DNA of 64,000 nt, taken from contig NZ_AP012322.1 of the NCBI RefSeq assembly GCF_001025155.1, positions 1,488,001-1,552,000 of the forward strand, written 5' to 3'. The notes under the pieces are model-generated. The model was not told the DNA's origin and made no database searches. It saw nothing but the letters and a program-made list of their open reading frames with translations. Shown here one piece after another: positions 34,979-45,300 of this stretch. Position numbers and translations under genes: made by a program. This DNA is from Bifidobacterium angulatum DSM 20098 = JCM 7096. GTDB taxonomy: Bacteria > Actinomycetota > Actinomycetes > Actinomycetales > Bifidobacteriaceae. Position 1 is the first letter of the stretch. Every line of letters begins with the position of its first letter.

Positions 34979-36424
34979 TCATACCGCACGTTTGGAGAAG
35001 CGGAACATGAGCAGGGCAAGAATCTCACCGACCACGGCCATGCCGAAAAACACCCACATGCTGGTGGAGAACCCCGCCACATAAGACGCCGACTGGCTCA
35101 TTCCAGCAGCGGCGTTCGCACCGGCGAACTCGGCGATCAGCGTGGAGGCGACCGCAGTGCCGACCGCCCCGGCAAGCTGCTGCACGGTGTTCATCACCGC
35201 GGAGCCGTCGGCGTTCATTTCGGCCGGCAACTGGTTCAGCGCATGGGTCTGGTCGGGCACGAGCACGAATCCGGATGCGGCCATGAACAGCGCGTAGGCA
35301 ACGGCAACCGACCATTCATGGGCGCTGCCAAGCATCATTGCAACATCCATTATGGCCACGCCCACAAAACCGCAGGCAATGAATTTCGGCGGGAAATGCG
35401 CCTTCAATGCACCGCCGATCAACGGTGCGGAAATCGCGCCAACCACAGCGCCAGGCAGCAGAATCAACGCCGCAATCATGCTGGTATGCCCCAGACCACG
35501 CTGCAGCAGAATCGGCAGCAGGAAATTCACGCCAAGCACACCGCCGGACGACATGAGCAGAATCACCATGCCGAACGTAAAACCAGGGTATGCGAATGTG
35601 CGCACTTCGATCAACGGATGCGCCATACGCAACTGTACTGCGGCAAACACGGCCAGCACCAGCACCGCGCCAACAAGCACCGTCCAGAATCGCCAATCGC
35701 CGTTCCACTGAGCGAAGAAGCTCACCGCCACGATGATGCCGGCCAATCCCACAGCCACCAACACCAACGACGGCACCGACAGATACCCCTTCTCGCCATG
35801 ACGGATATCGGGAACCGTGGCACAACCAAGTACGAAGGAGATGACAAGGAACGGGATCATAGCGTAGAAGATCCAATGCCAGTTGAGGAATTCCATGACC
35901 AGACCGCCGAACACGGGGCCGATGGCCGGAGCCGCACAGGTGACGAGACTGACCAGGCCAAGCATCATGCCGCGCTTGTGGAACGGGGCCTTGTCGAGGA
36001 TGATATTGGTCAACAACGGCAACGAGACGCCGGTTCCGAGCGCCATGATAAGACGCGCGGCAAGCAGCATCGTGAAGTTCGCTGCGAGCGCGCCGACCAC
36101 CGTGCCGACAGAGAACAATGCCACCGCAGTGACGAACAGGCTTTTGGTGGGGAATGTGCGCACCATGAACGGCGAGGTCGGAATCGCCACGGAAAGCAGC
36201 AGCAGGTAGCCGGTGGTGAGCCATTGCACCACGTCGGCGGAGATGGAGAATTCACCCATCAGTGCGGAATAGGCGATGTTGAGTGAGGTTTCTGACAGAA
36301 TGCCAAGGAAGGTGAGCAATGCGAGCGCCACCACCACGATGGTGAGCCTGCCCTCGCCTATGGTGCCGCTTGACTGCTTTGACCGCGTTTCCCGGTTATG
36401 TTGCTGTTTGCCGACTATGCTCAC
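34979..36424 (-). CDS. MFS transporter, DHA2-type (multidrug efflux-like)
   Basis: 481 aa with about 14 hydrophobic segments. Typical DHA2 motifs: LNIAYSALMGEFSISADVVQW in the first helix/loop, RLIMALGTGVSLPLL and the motif-C-like APAIGPVFGGLVMEFLNWHW (WHWIF). Probably a proton-driven exporter. Start is the GTG at 36424 with AAGGAG upstream; further upstream in-frame ATGs (36472, 36448) lack sites and add a basic stretch. Its last 24 codons are duplicated at 33656-33726 beyond the ATPase gene, so the present 3' end may have come with the insertion. Confidence 0.9.
   Translation of the reverse strand: MSIVGKQQHNRETRSKQSSGTIGEGRLTIVVVALALLTFLGILSETSLNIAYSALMGEFSISADVVQWLTTGYLLLLSVAIPTSPFMVRTFPTKSLFVTAVALFSVGTVVGALAANFTMLLAARLIMALGTGVSLPLLTNIILDKAPFHKRGMMLGLVSLVTCAAPAIGPVFGGLVMEFLNWHWIFYAMIPFLVISFVLGCATVPDIRHGEKGYLSVPSLVLVAVGLAGIIVAVSFFAQWNGDWRFWTVLVGAVLVLAVFAAVQLRMAHPLIEVRTFAYPGFTFGMVILLMSSGGVLGVNFLLPILLQRGLGHTSMIAALILLPGAVVGAISAPLIGGALKAHFPPKFIACGFVGVAIMDVAMMLGSAHEWSVAVAYALFMAASGFVLVPDQTHALNQLPAEMNADGSAVMNTVQQLAGAVGTAVASTLIAEFAGANAAAGMSQSASYVAGFSTSMWVFFGMAVVGEILALLMFRFSKRAV
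34984..35054. repeat. 71-bp direct repeat, right copy (inside MFS 3' end)
   Basis: Partner of 33656-33726 with one difference. It begins 3 bp after the MFS stop codon position and extends into the last coding segment. Confidence 0.95.
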
Positions 36425-36667
36425 GATGCTCCTTATCTGACGACGCATAATTACGGGCTGTTTGCCCCGCATATATCGCTCCGCATATGTTTAAGGAAGA
36501 AAAGTTACGCGAAATTGCATGTGCATCAGACCGCACATCCAATACCGCCTTCGGCTTTAGGTTGCAGCCGACTTTTATGAGAGTCATTGCCTGACCGAAT
36601 ATCCTTTGCGCACCGCATGCGAAACCGCCGCGTGGCGGCTTGCGAGGATCTATGCGATAGTCTAAAC

Positions 36668-36679
36668 TACCAAATGGTA
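36668..36679. promoter_or_regulatory. Putative operator upstream of the second GH3 gene
   Basis: TACCAAATGGTA, palindrome with arms TACCA/TGGTA, about 40 bp before the GH3 ATG. The half-sites match those at 29807-29824 but with 2 bp instead of 6 bp between TACCA and TGGTA. Confidence 0.45.
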
Positions 36680-36718
36680 TTTAAAGGCAATTCGCTTCAA
36701 TGGAGAAAGTGAGCACCC

Positions 36719-39046
36719 ATGGCCAACACCAATCTTCCCTACAAGAATCCCGACCTGCCCATCCAGGAACGCATCGCCGACCTACTCGGCCGTATGACCC
36801 TCGAAGAGAAGGTCGGCCAAATGATGCAGCTCGACGCCCGAAACGGCAATCTGGATGACATCATCATCAACAAGTATGTCGGCTCCATCCTGCATACCAG
36901 CCCAGCCGATCTGCCCCGCGCGGTCGAAACCGTGAATACCAAGACACGCCTCGGCATCCCACTGATCATCGGCGACGACTGCATCCACGGCTATTCCTTC
37001 TGGCCCGGCTCCACCATCTTCCCTTCCCAGCTGGGCATGGCCACAAGCTTCGACCCTGCCAAGGTGCAAGCCGCAGGCCGCGCCACCGCCGAGGAGGTAT
37101 CCACCACCGGTGTGCATTGGACGTTCTCCCCCGTACTGTGCATCGCCCGCGACACCCGCTGGGGCCGCGTGGACGAGACCTTCGGCGAAGACCCGTATCT
37201 GATCGGCGAGATGGCCTCCGCCATCGTCAAAGGCTACCAAGGCGGCGCCAAGGCCGGCGAGCCACTTGCCAAGGATGCGATTCTGGCCTGCGCCAAGCAT
37301 TTCGCCGGCTACTCCGAAACCCAGGGAGGCCGCGACGCATCCGAGGCCGATCTGAGCCACCGCAAGTTGGAATCCTGGTTCCTGCCGCCGTTCGAGCGTG
37401 TGGCCAAGGAGGGGTGCGGCACCTTCATGCTCGGCTACGAATCCATTGACGGAGTGCCCGTCACCTTCAACAAGTGGCTGCTCTCGGACAAGCTACGTGG
37501 CGATTGGAACTACCAGGGCACACTCATCACTGATTGGGACAACGTCGGCCGCGCCGTGTGGGAGCAGAAGGTCAAGGCCGATTACGTGCAGGCCGCCGCG
37601 GATGCGGTCAAGGCAGGCAACGATCTGATCATGACTACGCCGAAGTTCTATGAGGGCGCCATCGAGGCCGTCAAGCGCGGCCTGCTGGATGAATCGCTGA
37701 TCGATGAGGCCGTGTCCCGCATTCTCGCACTGAAGTTCCGCCTGGGACTGTTCGAAGACCCACGTCTGCCGGACGAACAGCGTATGAAGGAGGCTATCGG
37801 CTCCAGCGAGCACCAGGAGCTCAACCTGCAGATCGCCCGCGAATCCATCGCACTGCTGAAGAATAACGGATCCCTGCCGTTCACTGCGACTTCCGGCAAG
37901 CGTATTGCCGTGGTGGGCCCGCTGGCCGATGACGCCCAGGAACAGCTCGGCGATTGGGCAGGCAATTCCGGCCAGGTCAACTGGATACCGGACGGCCAAC
38001 CGCGCAACATGATCACCACCGTGCTCGACGGCTTCAAGCAGCTCGCGCCTGAAGGCTGCGAGGTCGTGTATTCGCGTGGCGCGAATATCCTCGATCTGGT
38101 GGATGACCCGGAAGGCAAGTTCTACCCGGATGGCCAGCCTCGCCCGAAGCTCGGCGTCTCCGCCGCGATCGATCAGGCACTGCTGGACGAGGCCGTGGAA
38201 AACGCCCGTCAGTCCGATCTGGTGGTCGCGGTCGTGGGCGATGTGGTGCAGCTGGTCGGCGAGACCTGCTCCACCGCCACCTTGGAATTGCTCGGTGGCC
38301 AGAACGCGCTGCTTGAGGCGCTGTCCGATGTCGCCAAGGAAACCGGCAAGCCGCTGGTCGTGGTGCTCATGAGTTCCAAGCCGCAGGTGATGCCGGCATG
38401 CGTGATCGGCACCAATGGCGTGATCGTGGATGAATCCGCCGCCGACGGCACGTCCGCGTTCATGTGGGCGCCGAACCCCGGCATGAAGGGCGGACAGGCC
38501 ATTGCGGAGATCATTCTGGGCAAGACCAACCCGAGCGGCAGGCTCCCGATCACCTTCCCTCGCCACGCAGGCCAGCTGCCGGTCTACTACAACCAAATCC
38601 GCGGCCAGCACGGCAACCGTTACGCCGATCTTACGCAGGACCCGGCATTCGCCTTCGGCGAGGGCCTGAGCTACACGACTTTTGCATATGGCGAGCCGAC
38701 GATCACCAACGTTCCGGATTCCGGCACGTTCACCAAGACGGACACCGTGCATGCCGAGATCACGCTCACCAATACCGGCGAGCGCAGGGGCACCGAGGTC
38801 GTGCAGGCGTATATCGGCGACATCGTGACCTCGTACAGCTGGACGGACCGCGAGCTTAAGGCGTTCCAACGTGTAGAGCTGGAACCGGGTGAGACCAGGA
38901 CCGTCGCGTTCGACATTCCGGTTGCGGATTGCACGATCGTCGACCCGGATGCCAGGCGCATTGTGGAGCCGGGCGAGTTCGAGGTGCTGATCGGCCATTC
39001 GAGCCGCCGCAAGGATCTCAGGCGCACCACGTTCACAGTCGCCTGA
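36719..39046 (+). CDS. Glycoside hydrolase family 3 (beta-glucosidase/xylosidase)
   Basis: 775 aa, intracellular. Domain 1 has GDDCIHGYSFWPGSTIFPSQ, DTRWGRVDETFGEDPYLIGE, KHFAGYSETQGGRD and the nucleophile Asp272 in TLITDWDNVGRAV; then an alpha/beta sandwich domain and a C-terminal FnIII-like domain (EVVQAYIGDIVTSYSWTDRELK). This is the subtype usually annotated as beta-glucosidase or beta-xylosidase; the exact sugar is open. RBS is GGAGAAAG. A TACCA/TGGTA palindrome precedes it, a convergent tetR gene follows. The nearby GH43 remnant suggests the region once handled xylo- or arabino-oligosaccharides. Confidence 0.93.
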   Translation: MANTNLPYKNPDLPIQERIADLLGRMTLEEKVGQMMQLDARNGNLDDIIINKYVGSILHTSPADLPRAVETVNTKTRLGIPLIIGDDCIHGYSFWPGSTIFPSQLGMATSFDPAKVQAAGRATAEEVSTTGVHWTFSPVLCIARDTRWGRVDETFGEDPYLIGEMASAIVKGYQGGAKAGEPLAKDAILACAKHFAGYSETQGGRDASEADLSHRKLESWFLPPFERVAKEGCGTFMLGYESIDGVPVTFNKWLLSDKLRGDWNYQGTLITDWDNVGRAVWEQKVKADYVQAAADAVKAGNDLIMTTPKFYEGAIEAVKRGLLDESLIDEAVSRILALKFRLGLFEDPRLPDEQRMKEAIGSSEHQELNLQIARESIALLKNNGSLPFTATSGKRIAVVGPLADDAQEQLGDWAGNSGQVNWIPDGQPRNMITTVLDGFKQLAPEGCEVVYSRGANILDLVDDPEGKFYPDGQPRPKLGVSAAIDQALLDEAVENARQSDLVVAVVGDVVQLVGETCSTATLELLGGQNALLEALSDVAKETGKPLVVVLMSSKPQVMPACVIGTNGVIVDESAADGTSAFMWAPNPGMKGGQAIAEIILGKTNPSGRLPITFPRHAGQLPVYYNQIRGQHGNRYADLTQDPAFAFGEGLSYTTFAYGEPTITNVPDSGTFTKTDTVHAEITLTNTGERRGTEVVQAYIGDIVTSYSWTDRELKAFQRVELEPGETRTVAFDIPVADCTIVDPDARRIVEPGEFEVLIGHSSRRKDLRRTTFTVA

Positions 39047-39071
39047 GCCGCAGGCTTCCATAACGAATAGT

Positions 39072-39109
39072 CAAGGTGGGTGTGATTCACATGAATCGCA
39101 CCCACCTTG
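39072..39109. terminator. Bidirectional terminator hairpin
   Basis: CAAGGTGGGTGTGATTC (39072-39088) and its complement (39093-39109, one mismatch) with a 4-bp loop, between the convergent GH3 and tetR genes. Confidence 0.75.
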
Positions 39110-39153
39110 GCGTATTCGCGGCTATTTGGATCTTCGCGAATCTCCGGTCTTTG

Positions 39154-39789
39154 TCAGCGGTATCCGTCCCATTCGGGCGAGGGGAACAGCATCGCTTCGA
39201 TGTCGGCCCATTCCTCGCACAGGTCGATGGCCGGTTCGCGCAGCCAGCGCAATTGCACGCCGTCCATGATCTCCATACAGCGGCGCACCAGCGGGCGCAT
39301 GTCCTTCCATGAGCCGAATCGCGGCGGGATCTTCCAGTCGAATCCGCAGTAGTATTCCCAGATCGAGTCCTGCCTGTGCGCGAATTCCTCATGCAACGGA
39401 TGCTGTGGGTTGAACGATTCGACCTGCAGCATGGAGAACAGCTGCACCAACATGCGCCGCTGGGAATTGTACTGCACCAGGAACCGCAGGTATGCGGGGA
39501 ACAGCATCGCGCCCGGCCCGCTGCCGGGCATGCCGCTTGCGCGGAAATCCTCGGGGTTGCCGGAGGCGTTGTAGTATTCGCGGTACACCATCGCCAGCAT
39601 ATTGTCTTTGCTGCCCACATACCGCAGCACGCCCTGCTTGGAGATGCCCACCTCGTCGGCCACGTCCTGCATGGAGATGCCGTTGAATCCCCGCTCGCCG
39701 ATCAGCCGGACCGCGGCGTCAAGGACCTCCTTGCGGCGTTCCTCCGGCGCCTTGCGAACACGCTTCGCCGTCTGCTCTTCTTTGCTCAT
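39154..39789 (-). CDS. TetR-family transcriptional regulator (GH3-linked, copy 2)
   Basis: 211 aa. N-terminal helix-turn-helix RRKEVLDAAVRLIGERGFNG...DVADEVGISKQGVLRYVGSK. The C-terminus (CMEIMDGVQLRWLREPAIDL...EAMLFPSPEWDGYR) is paralogous to the TetR at 29949-30527. The ATG at 39789 follows GGGGG; an upstream extension exists but reads through a non-coding stretch. It converges on the GH3 gene and likely controls it through the palindrome at 36668 (inference). Confidence 0.9.
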   Translation of the reverse strand: MSKEEQTAKRVRKAPEERRKEVLDAAVRLIGERGFNGISMQDVADEVGISKQGVLRYVGSKDNMLAMVYREYYNASGNPEDFRASGMPGSGPGAMLFPAYLRFLVQYNSQRRMLVQLFSMLQVESFNPQHPLHEEFAHRQDSIWEYYCGFDWKIPPRFGSWKDMRPLVRRCMEIMDGVQLRWLREPAIDLCEEWADIEAMLFPSPEWDGYR

Positions 39790-39948
39790 ATCCCCCGAGT
39801 CTATCGTGAGGGAAAGCAACAGGCCCAGCCCGCCCCGTAATGCGGATGCGCGGATGACCGCCATAGCAATCATCCGCGCATTCCTTCTGTGCCATATGCA
39901 ACTACTCTGTGCCATGCGCAACCATATGTCGGCATGGTCGGCCGAACC

Positions 39949-40225
39949 TCAGTCCACAGGCTTCGTCTCGTCCGCCTCGTAGTCGAGGAAGTCGAAGTCG
40001 GCTGTCTTCTCGTGCAGTGCGGCGTCGGTGACGGCGATGCCGACCATAGTGCCGGTGAATTCGCCGTATTTGCAGTATTCGTCGGAGAAGGTGGTGGTGT
40101 CGAAGTCCGGGCCGATTCTGGTCCAGGCTTCGCCATCGTAGCTCCACGCGAACCAGATGCGGCCCCCACACGTTGCGCGAGCGGCCCATGGTCACGGCAT
40201 GGTTGGATAACGCCACGAAAGGACA
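39949..40225 (-). pseudogene. Remnant of a GH43 beta-xylosidase/arabinosidase
   Basis: On the minus strand one frame gives VALSNHAVTMGRSRNVWGP, a piece of the GH43 catalytic domain (the substrate-side GRSRNVWGP motif). A second frame then gives RIWFAWSYDGEAWTRIGPDF followed by DTTTFSDEYCKYGEFTGTMV and ends ADFDFLDYEADETKPVD with a stop at 39949; this is the C-terminal beta-sandwich of the same enzyme family. The two pieces abut near 40158-40165, so the middle and the first part of the gene have been deleted. It adjoins the glutamate-cysteine ligase gene. Not functional. Confidence 0.8.
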
Positions 40226-40238
40226 TCGATCAGATGGC

Positions 40239-41516
40239 TCAGCCCTGGAACACCTCGGGGTGCTTCGGATCTCCTGGAATATCGTCGAGCAACCCCTCAA
40301 GCCCCAGGAACTCGCGCCAGAAGTCAAGCGGCTGGCCATACGGTGCGGCCTCACGCCCATGCGCCTGCAGATTAGCCTTGGCCTCGAATACATCCTCCTC
40401 GCGCAGCCCGTCGAAATAGCTTTCCAGGCGAATACGATTGGCCGGCACATAGAACAGGGAGGCGATGATCTCCGTCAAACGCTCCGCACGCTCAACCGGC
40501 AGCGAATCCCAATGACGCAGTTCGATGAAGTTCTTCAGGCGTACCTCATTGAAATGCGTGGAGATGATGTGGTTGATCTCGTAGTCGTTGAGCTCGCGAT
40601 CGGGGTACACCTCCCCCGCGTTCTCACGGAAGGCCACACGATGCAGCTCCTTGCCGGTCGCACCGGCGTCCACCGCTTCGGGAGTATGCGTCAAGTCGGC
40701 GAACATGAGCGGCGTGCACAGCACGTCACGTGCATAATCCTCCCAGCCGAACCGTGGATCGAACAGACCGGGGATGACATTCGTGCGCTGGAAGTCAAGG
40801 AAATCCCACATACGCTGACGCAGCAGCGGATACGTGTTGAGCTTGCCCTCGAAATACGGGCTGTTGCGGAAGAACCACGCCAGAATCGGCCCGATGGCGG
40901 TACCGACACGCATCTTGGCAATGGAATCGGCCTCGTCCACATAGTCGATGCTCACCTGCGTGGAGGCGGAGCACCGCATCATGCACGGCCCGAACTCCCC
41001 TACCCTGCCGAGATAATCGGTCATGGCATCATAGCGATCCTTGGGGTTGACGGGAATGTCGGCGAAACTGGACTTCGGCTGGTAGCCGTAATGCACGAGC
41101 CTGAAGCCAAGCTCCTCGACGATGGGATCGACCTGACTGCGGAATTCGCCGTACAAGGCGTTGAGCTCCTGCGGCTCATGCAGCACGCCAATGGACGTCT
41201 CGATCTGACCGCCCGGTTCCAGCGACACCGACAAGCCTTTACGCCCAAGGCCGACCAGATGCCCGTTCTCCCAATATTCCTTGCTGCCGTCATAATACGG
41301 CGCGATGCGTTTGAGCAGCGTTTCGATACCGTTCGGCTCGTAATAGCTGACGGCGGTGTCATCGGCGTTATGGACCGGCAGATGCTCGATCTCCACACCG
41401 AAACCGCCGGTTCCCCGCTTGGAGCACCCCTTCTCGAAGAACTTCAACAGACTATCGACATGCTTGGGGTTCGGCTCGGCGAGCAGATGCGCATAACTGA
41501 TTCTGGGAGTAACCAT
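40239..41516 (-). CDS. Glutamate-cysteine ligase family protein (GCS2/EgtA-like)
   Basis: 425 aa. Resembles the plant/proteobacterial GshA and mycobacterial EgtA group: FGVEIEHLPVHNADD at the N-terminus (metal/Glu-binding GxExE-type), GLSVSLEPGGQIETSIG (substrate loop), CSASTQVSIDYVDE, FFRNSPYFEGK and NFIELRHWDSLPVE. Expected reaction is ATP-dependent joining of glutamate and cysteine. No gshB or ergothioneine genes are adjacent, so the product may be gamma-glutamylcysteine itself or another dipeptide (inference). No convincing ribosome-binding site precedes the ATG at 41516, so the start is less certain. Confidence 0.88.
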   Translation of the reverse strand: MVTPRISYAHLLAEPNPKHVDSLLKFFEKGCSKRGTGGFGVEIEHLPVHNADDTAVSYYEPNGIETLLKRIAPYYDGSKEYWENGHLVGLGRKGLSVSLEPGGQIETSIGVLHEPQELNALYGEFRSQVDPIVEELGFRLVHYGYQPKSSFADIPVNPKDRYDAMTDYLGRVGEFGPCMMRCSASTQVSIDYVDEADSIAKMRVGTAIGPILAWFFRNSPYFEGKLNTYPLLRQRMWDFLDFQRTNVIPGLFDPRFGWEDYARDVLCTPLMFADLTHTPEAVDAGATGKELHRVAFRENAGEVYPDRELNDYEINHIISTHFNEVRLKNFIELRHWDSLPVERAERLTEIIASLFYVPANRIRLESYFDGLREEDVFEAKANLQAHGREAAPYGQPLDFWREFLGLEGLLDDIPGDPKHPEVFQG

Positions 41517-41703
41517 GGGCTATATGGTATTCGCGGAATTCCCCAAGCGTGCCGAAAATCCGCGAATTGGCTATATGAAAAACTGATGGCAGGCGGCATG
41601 CAACCGCAGGGGCGCTACACGACACAAATCGCCGTCATGCCCGGATGAGCAAGGCCGCCACCGCCACAGCCTCGGCGCGATATGAGCGAAAGCCTTATTG
41701 ATC

Positions 41704-42030
41704 TTATTCTTCGGCGTTCGGATTGCATTCCACCACACTGAGCGCCACCACGCCATCCGCGGTGTGTACGAACACGTTCGCGCTCCCGCCGACGTCTTCC
41801 AGCCCCTTGACCAGGTGGGAGATCGGTTCGGAATCCAACACCGGCAGCACCTGGGCAACGCCGTCCGCATCCGTGACGGTCAGGGTGTCATCCAGATAGC
41901 CCGTGGCCAGCGTCTCGTCGATCGCACTTTCGAAGTCGCTCAGTTCACGGATCTCCTTCTCCGCGGACTTATTGGCTGCCACCTCGACGGCATGCTCCAC
42001 CGCTTCATCCAGCTTGTCCTGCTCGCTCAT
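41704..42030 (-). CDS. Small acidic hypothetical protein
   Basis: 108 aa, very acidic. Starts MSEQDKLDEAVEHAVEVAAN after GGAAAGG at good spacing. N-terminal half is helical and charged; C-terminal half looks like beta strands (SANVFVHTADGVVALSVVEC). No known domain recognised by eye, no signal peptide. Lies between the ligase gene and the activase gene, with separate promoters likely. Confidence 0.7.
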   Translation of the reverse strand: MSEQDKLDEAVEHAVEVAANKSAEKEIRELSDFESAIDETLATGYLDDTLTVTDADGVAQVLPVLDSEPISHLVKGLEDVGGSANVFVHTADGVVALSVVECNPNAEE

Positions 42031-42376
42031 CAGACCTTTCCTTCCGTACCGATTCACACGCATCTCGTATTGCTCAGCATGCACGCCTCTGCCCGCCTTT
42101 GCAGGAAACGGGCATGATACGCCATGCCGTATGCGTTGGAAGCACCTTACCGCCGCAAAATATCAAGTCCATTTCGCGGATGAAAAACTTCCATATAATG
42201 AACATCGCATGATGGATAGTCTGATGGACACTGCCTGGATTCGCCCCGTCATCAGGCTGGCGACTGCCCGATGGAAATCTCATAGCCGTCTTTCCCCAGG
42301 CAAGATGCTACTAATAAGCGGATAGCCATATGCATATACGGCTATCCGCTTTCGTCACGAGTCATGCAGCGCGAAA
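42031..42376. other. Intergenic region, no gene seen
   Basis: 346 bp. I find no supportable gene on either strand, only the terminator hairpin at 42316-42351 and an AT-richer patch near 42190-42215 that could hold a promoter for the small acidic protein. Confidence 0.6.
42316..42351 (-). terminator. Terminator of the activase gene
   Basis: AAGCGGATAGCC / GGCTATCCGCTT, 12-bp perfect stem with loop ATATGCATATAC, 26 bp after the activase stop; minus-strand tail is TATTAGTAG. Confidence 0.75.
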
Positions 42377-45300
42377 CTATTCGCCGCCTTGCTCCTGCTG
42401 CTTCTTGTGCATCTTCTTGGCGGCGGCAATCATCAGCTTGATGCGGTTAAGCTGGTTCGCCTCGGAAGCGCCCGGATCGTAGTCGATGGACACGATGTTC
42501 GCTTCCGGGTGCAGACGGCGGATCTTGCCGAACATGCCACGGCCCGTCACATGGTTCGGCAGGCAGGCGAACGGCTGCGCGCACACCACATTCGGGCAGC
42601 CCGACTCGATGAGCTCGAGGATCTCGGCGGTCAGCAGCCAACCTTCGCCCGCCTGCACGCCCACCGATGTCACCTCGCCGGCCTTCTTGACCAGCTCCGG
42701 CATCGGCAGATCCTGCGAGAACTTGCCGTGCGCCAGACCGATGGCCTTACGCACCGGCGCATTGTACAGGTCGAGCCCCTTGCGCATCGCGGCGTAGCCG
42801 AGCTTGTTGCCGCCCATGCCCAGGTAATGGTCGTTCCAATCGGAAATGTACGGGCGGGTGGTCATAAATTCCATGATGCCCGGCACCACGGCCTCGCAAT
42901 CCTGCGATTCGATCACATCGACCACATGGTTGTTGGCGTCCGGCTGATACTTGACCAGGATCTCGCCCACCACACCGACACGCACCTTACGCGGAATGTT
43001 CCTGAGCGGCAGCGCGTCGAAGGACTTCACGATCTGCCTGACGAGCGTCGGATACGGCAGGTAACCCTTGCCGATGAACCGTTTCGCCGTCTTGGAATGA
43101 CCATGATGCTCAAGCGTTTCGCGCACGATCGTGTCCCATGTCTTGTACAGCTTGTTGGCGCTGCCGGGCGTCACCTCGTACGGGCGCACGCGGTACAGGC
43201 ATTTCATCAGCAGATCGCCGATGATCAGCGCCTTGATGACACGATGCAGCAACGCGGGCGTGGCCTTGAAGCCCGGATTGTCCTCAATGCCCTGCGTGGA
43301 AATGGCGATCACCGGAATCTGCGGGTAGCCGGCATCCACCAACGCCTTGCGAATCAGACCGAAATAGTTGGTGGCACGGCACATGCCGCCGGTCTGTGTG
43401 ATGGCCAGCGCGGTATGGTCGGGATCGTACCTGCCCTCCAGAATCGCATCCACCAGCTGGCCGATGACCATGATGGCCGGATAGCAGGCGTCGTTGTTCA
43501 CATATTTGAGACCGGTTTCCACATCCTCACGGCTGGCATGTTCAAGAATGTCGAACTTGTAGCCGCCTGAACGGATGACGGATTCCACCAGGGAGAAGTG
43601 AATCGGGCTCATCTGCGGAGCCACGATGGTGTAATCCTTCATATCCTTGCCAAAAGGCACGCGGTTCGCATACTTCGACATGGTGGCCGAATTATGCGCG
43701 GAAGCGCCAGAGCCCTTGCCGTTCGCAGCGGCACGCCGGGAAGCCTGCCTGACGGCTTCGGTGAGCTTCGGATTGGCCTTCATCACCGTGTCGAGCATGA
43801 CCTGACGGCCCGGAGTGGGGGCTTCGGAACCGGTCCTGCGGAATTCACCCTGCCTGGGCGCGGCCTGCCGTTCTGCGGACTTGAGTTGGGCTTCGGCGGC
43901 GGCAAGCTGGGACTTCGCCTCTTCAAGCTTTGCCTTGGCCTCGGCGACTGCGGCATCGTCGACAGGCTGGTCGAGTTTGCCCGGCATAGCGGCCGGCAAC
44001 GCACGCCTATGATTGCGCTCACGCTCTTCGACGGCGGCCTTGAGCGAGCGCAGACGGATCTTCGCCGCACCCAGGTTCGAGACCTCGTCGATTTTCAGCA
44101 TGGTGTACACGTCGGCCTTATCCGCCAGGATCTCCGATACCTGGTCGGTGGTGATGGCGTCGAGACCGCAGCCGAAGGAGTTGAGCTGCACGAGTTCCAG
44201 CCCCGGGTAGGAGGCCACGAAGTTGGCCGCCGCATACAGGCGGGAATGGTAGGCCCACTGGTTGGTGACGCGCAACGGCATCTTGGTGACCTTGCGGTCG
44301 CCGACATGCCGGAAGCCATCGGCGTTCTTCGCGCGCGGATCGTTGTCGCCGTCGGCCAGGAATTCGCTGAGGCTGAGCTTCTCCCCCGGCTGCAACTCGC
44401 AGATGGAGTCCTCGGACAGGACCACCATACCCAGCGAGCAGATGGTTTCGGGGATGCCGTGGTTGATTTCCGGATCGACATGGTACGGGCGCCCGGCAAG
44501 CACGATGCCCCGGCAGTCGTGCTCCTTCATGTACGCCAGTGCGCGCAGACCCTCCTGCTGCACATCATGCTTGAACACCTTGTCTTCGGCGTACGCGGCC
44601 TTGACCGCCGTTTCGGCTTCCTCACGGGTCACGTTGGCCCATGCGAACTCCTCGACGATACGGTCGATCATCAGCTCATGATTGGCGAGATTGAAATAGG
44701 GGCGCATGTAGTGCACGCCCTCCTCGCGCAGTTCGGGCATGTTCGCGCCGATGACCACCGGGTAGTTCGCCACGACCGGGCAGTTGTAGTGGTTGTCGGT
44801 GTTGGGCACAAGATTCTCCTCGTAGCTTACGCACGGGTAGAAGATGGTTGTGATGCCCTTGTTGAGCAGCCACTTGATATGGCCGTGCACCAGCTTGGCC
44901 GGGTAGCAGATGTTCTCGGAGGCGATCGATTCGATGCCCGTCTCGAACAGTTCATGCGAGCTGCGGCCCGAAATCACGACCTTGAAGCCCAGTGAGGTGA
45001 GCAGCGTGAACCAGAACGGATAGTTCTCGTACATGTTGAGCGCACGCGGAATGCCGATCTCGCCGCGCGTGGCCTTCTTGTCGGTCAAACGGCGGTAGGC
45101 GAAGCAACGCTTGTACTTGTAGTCGTACAGATTCGGCCTGTCGGAACGCTTGCGCTTGGCGTCGCCGCCGCGTTCGCAACGGTTGCCGGTCACATAACGG
45201 GCGCCGTCTGCGAAGGTGGTGATGGTGAGCTTGCAATGGTTCTGGCACAGCTTGCACACGTCGCGCTCGGTGGTCATGGTGAGCGCGTCGAGCGCGTCGC

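Noticed and set aside
39870..40450. Minus-strand frames of 118 and 182 codons across the GH43 remnant
   Set aside because: They use frames different from the GH43-like pieces and have no family features.
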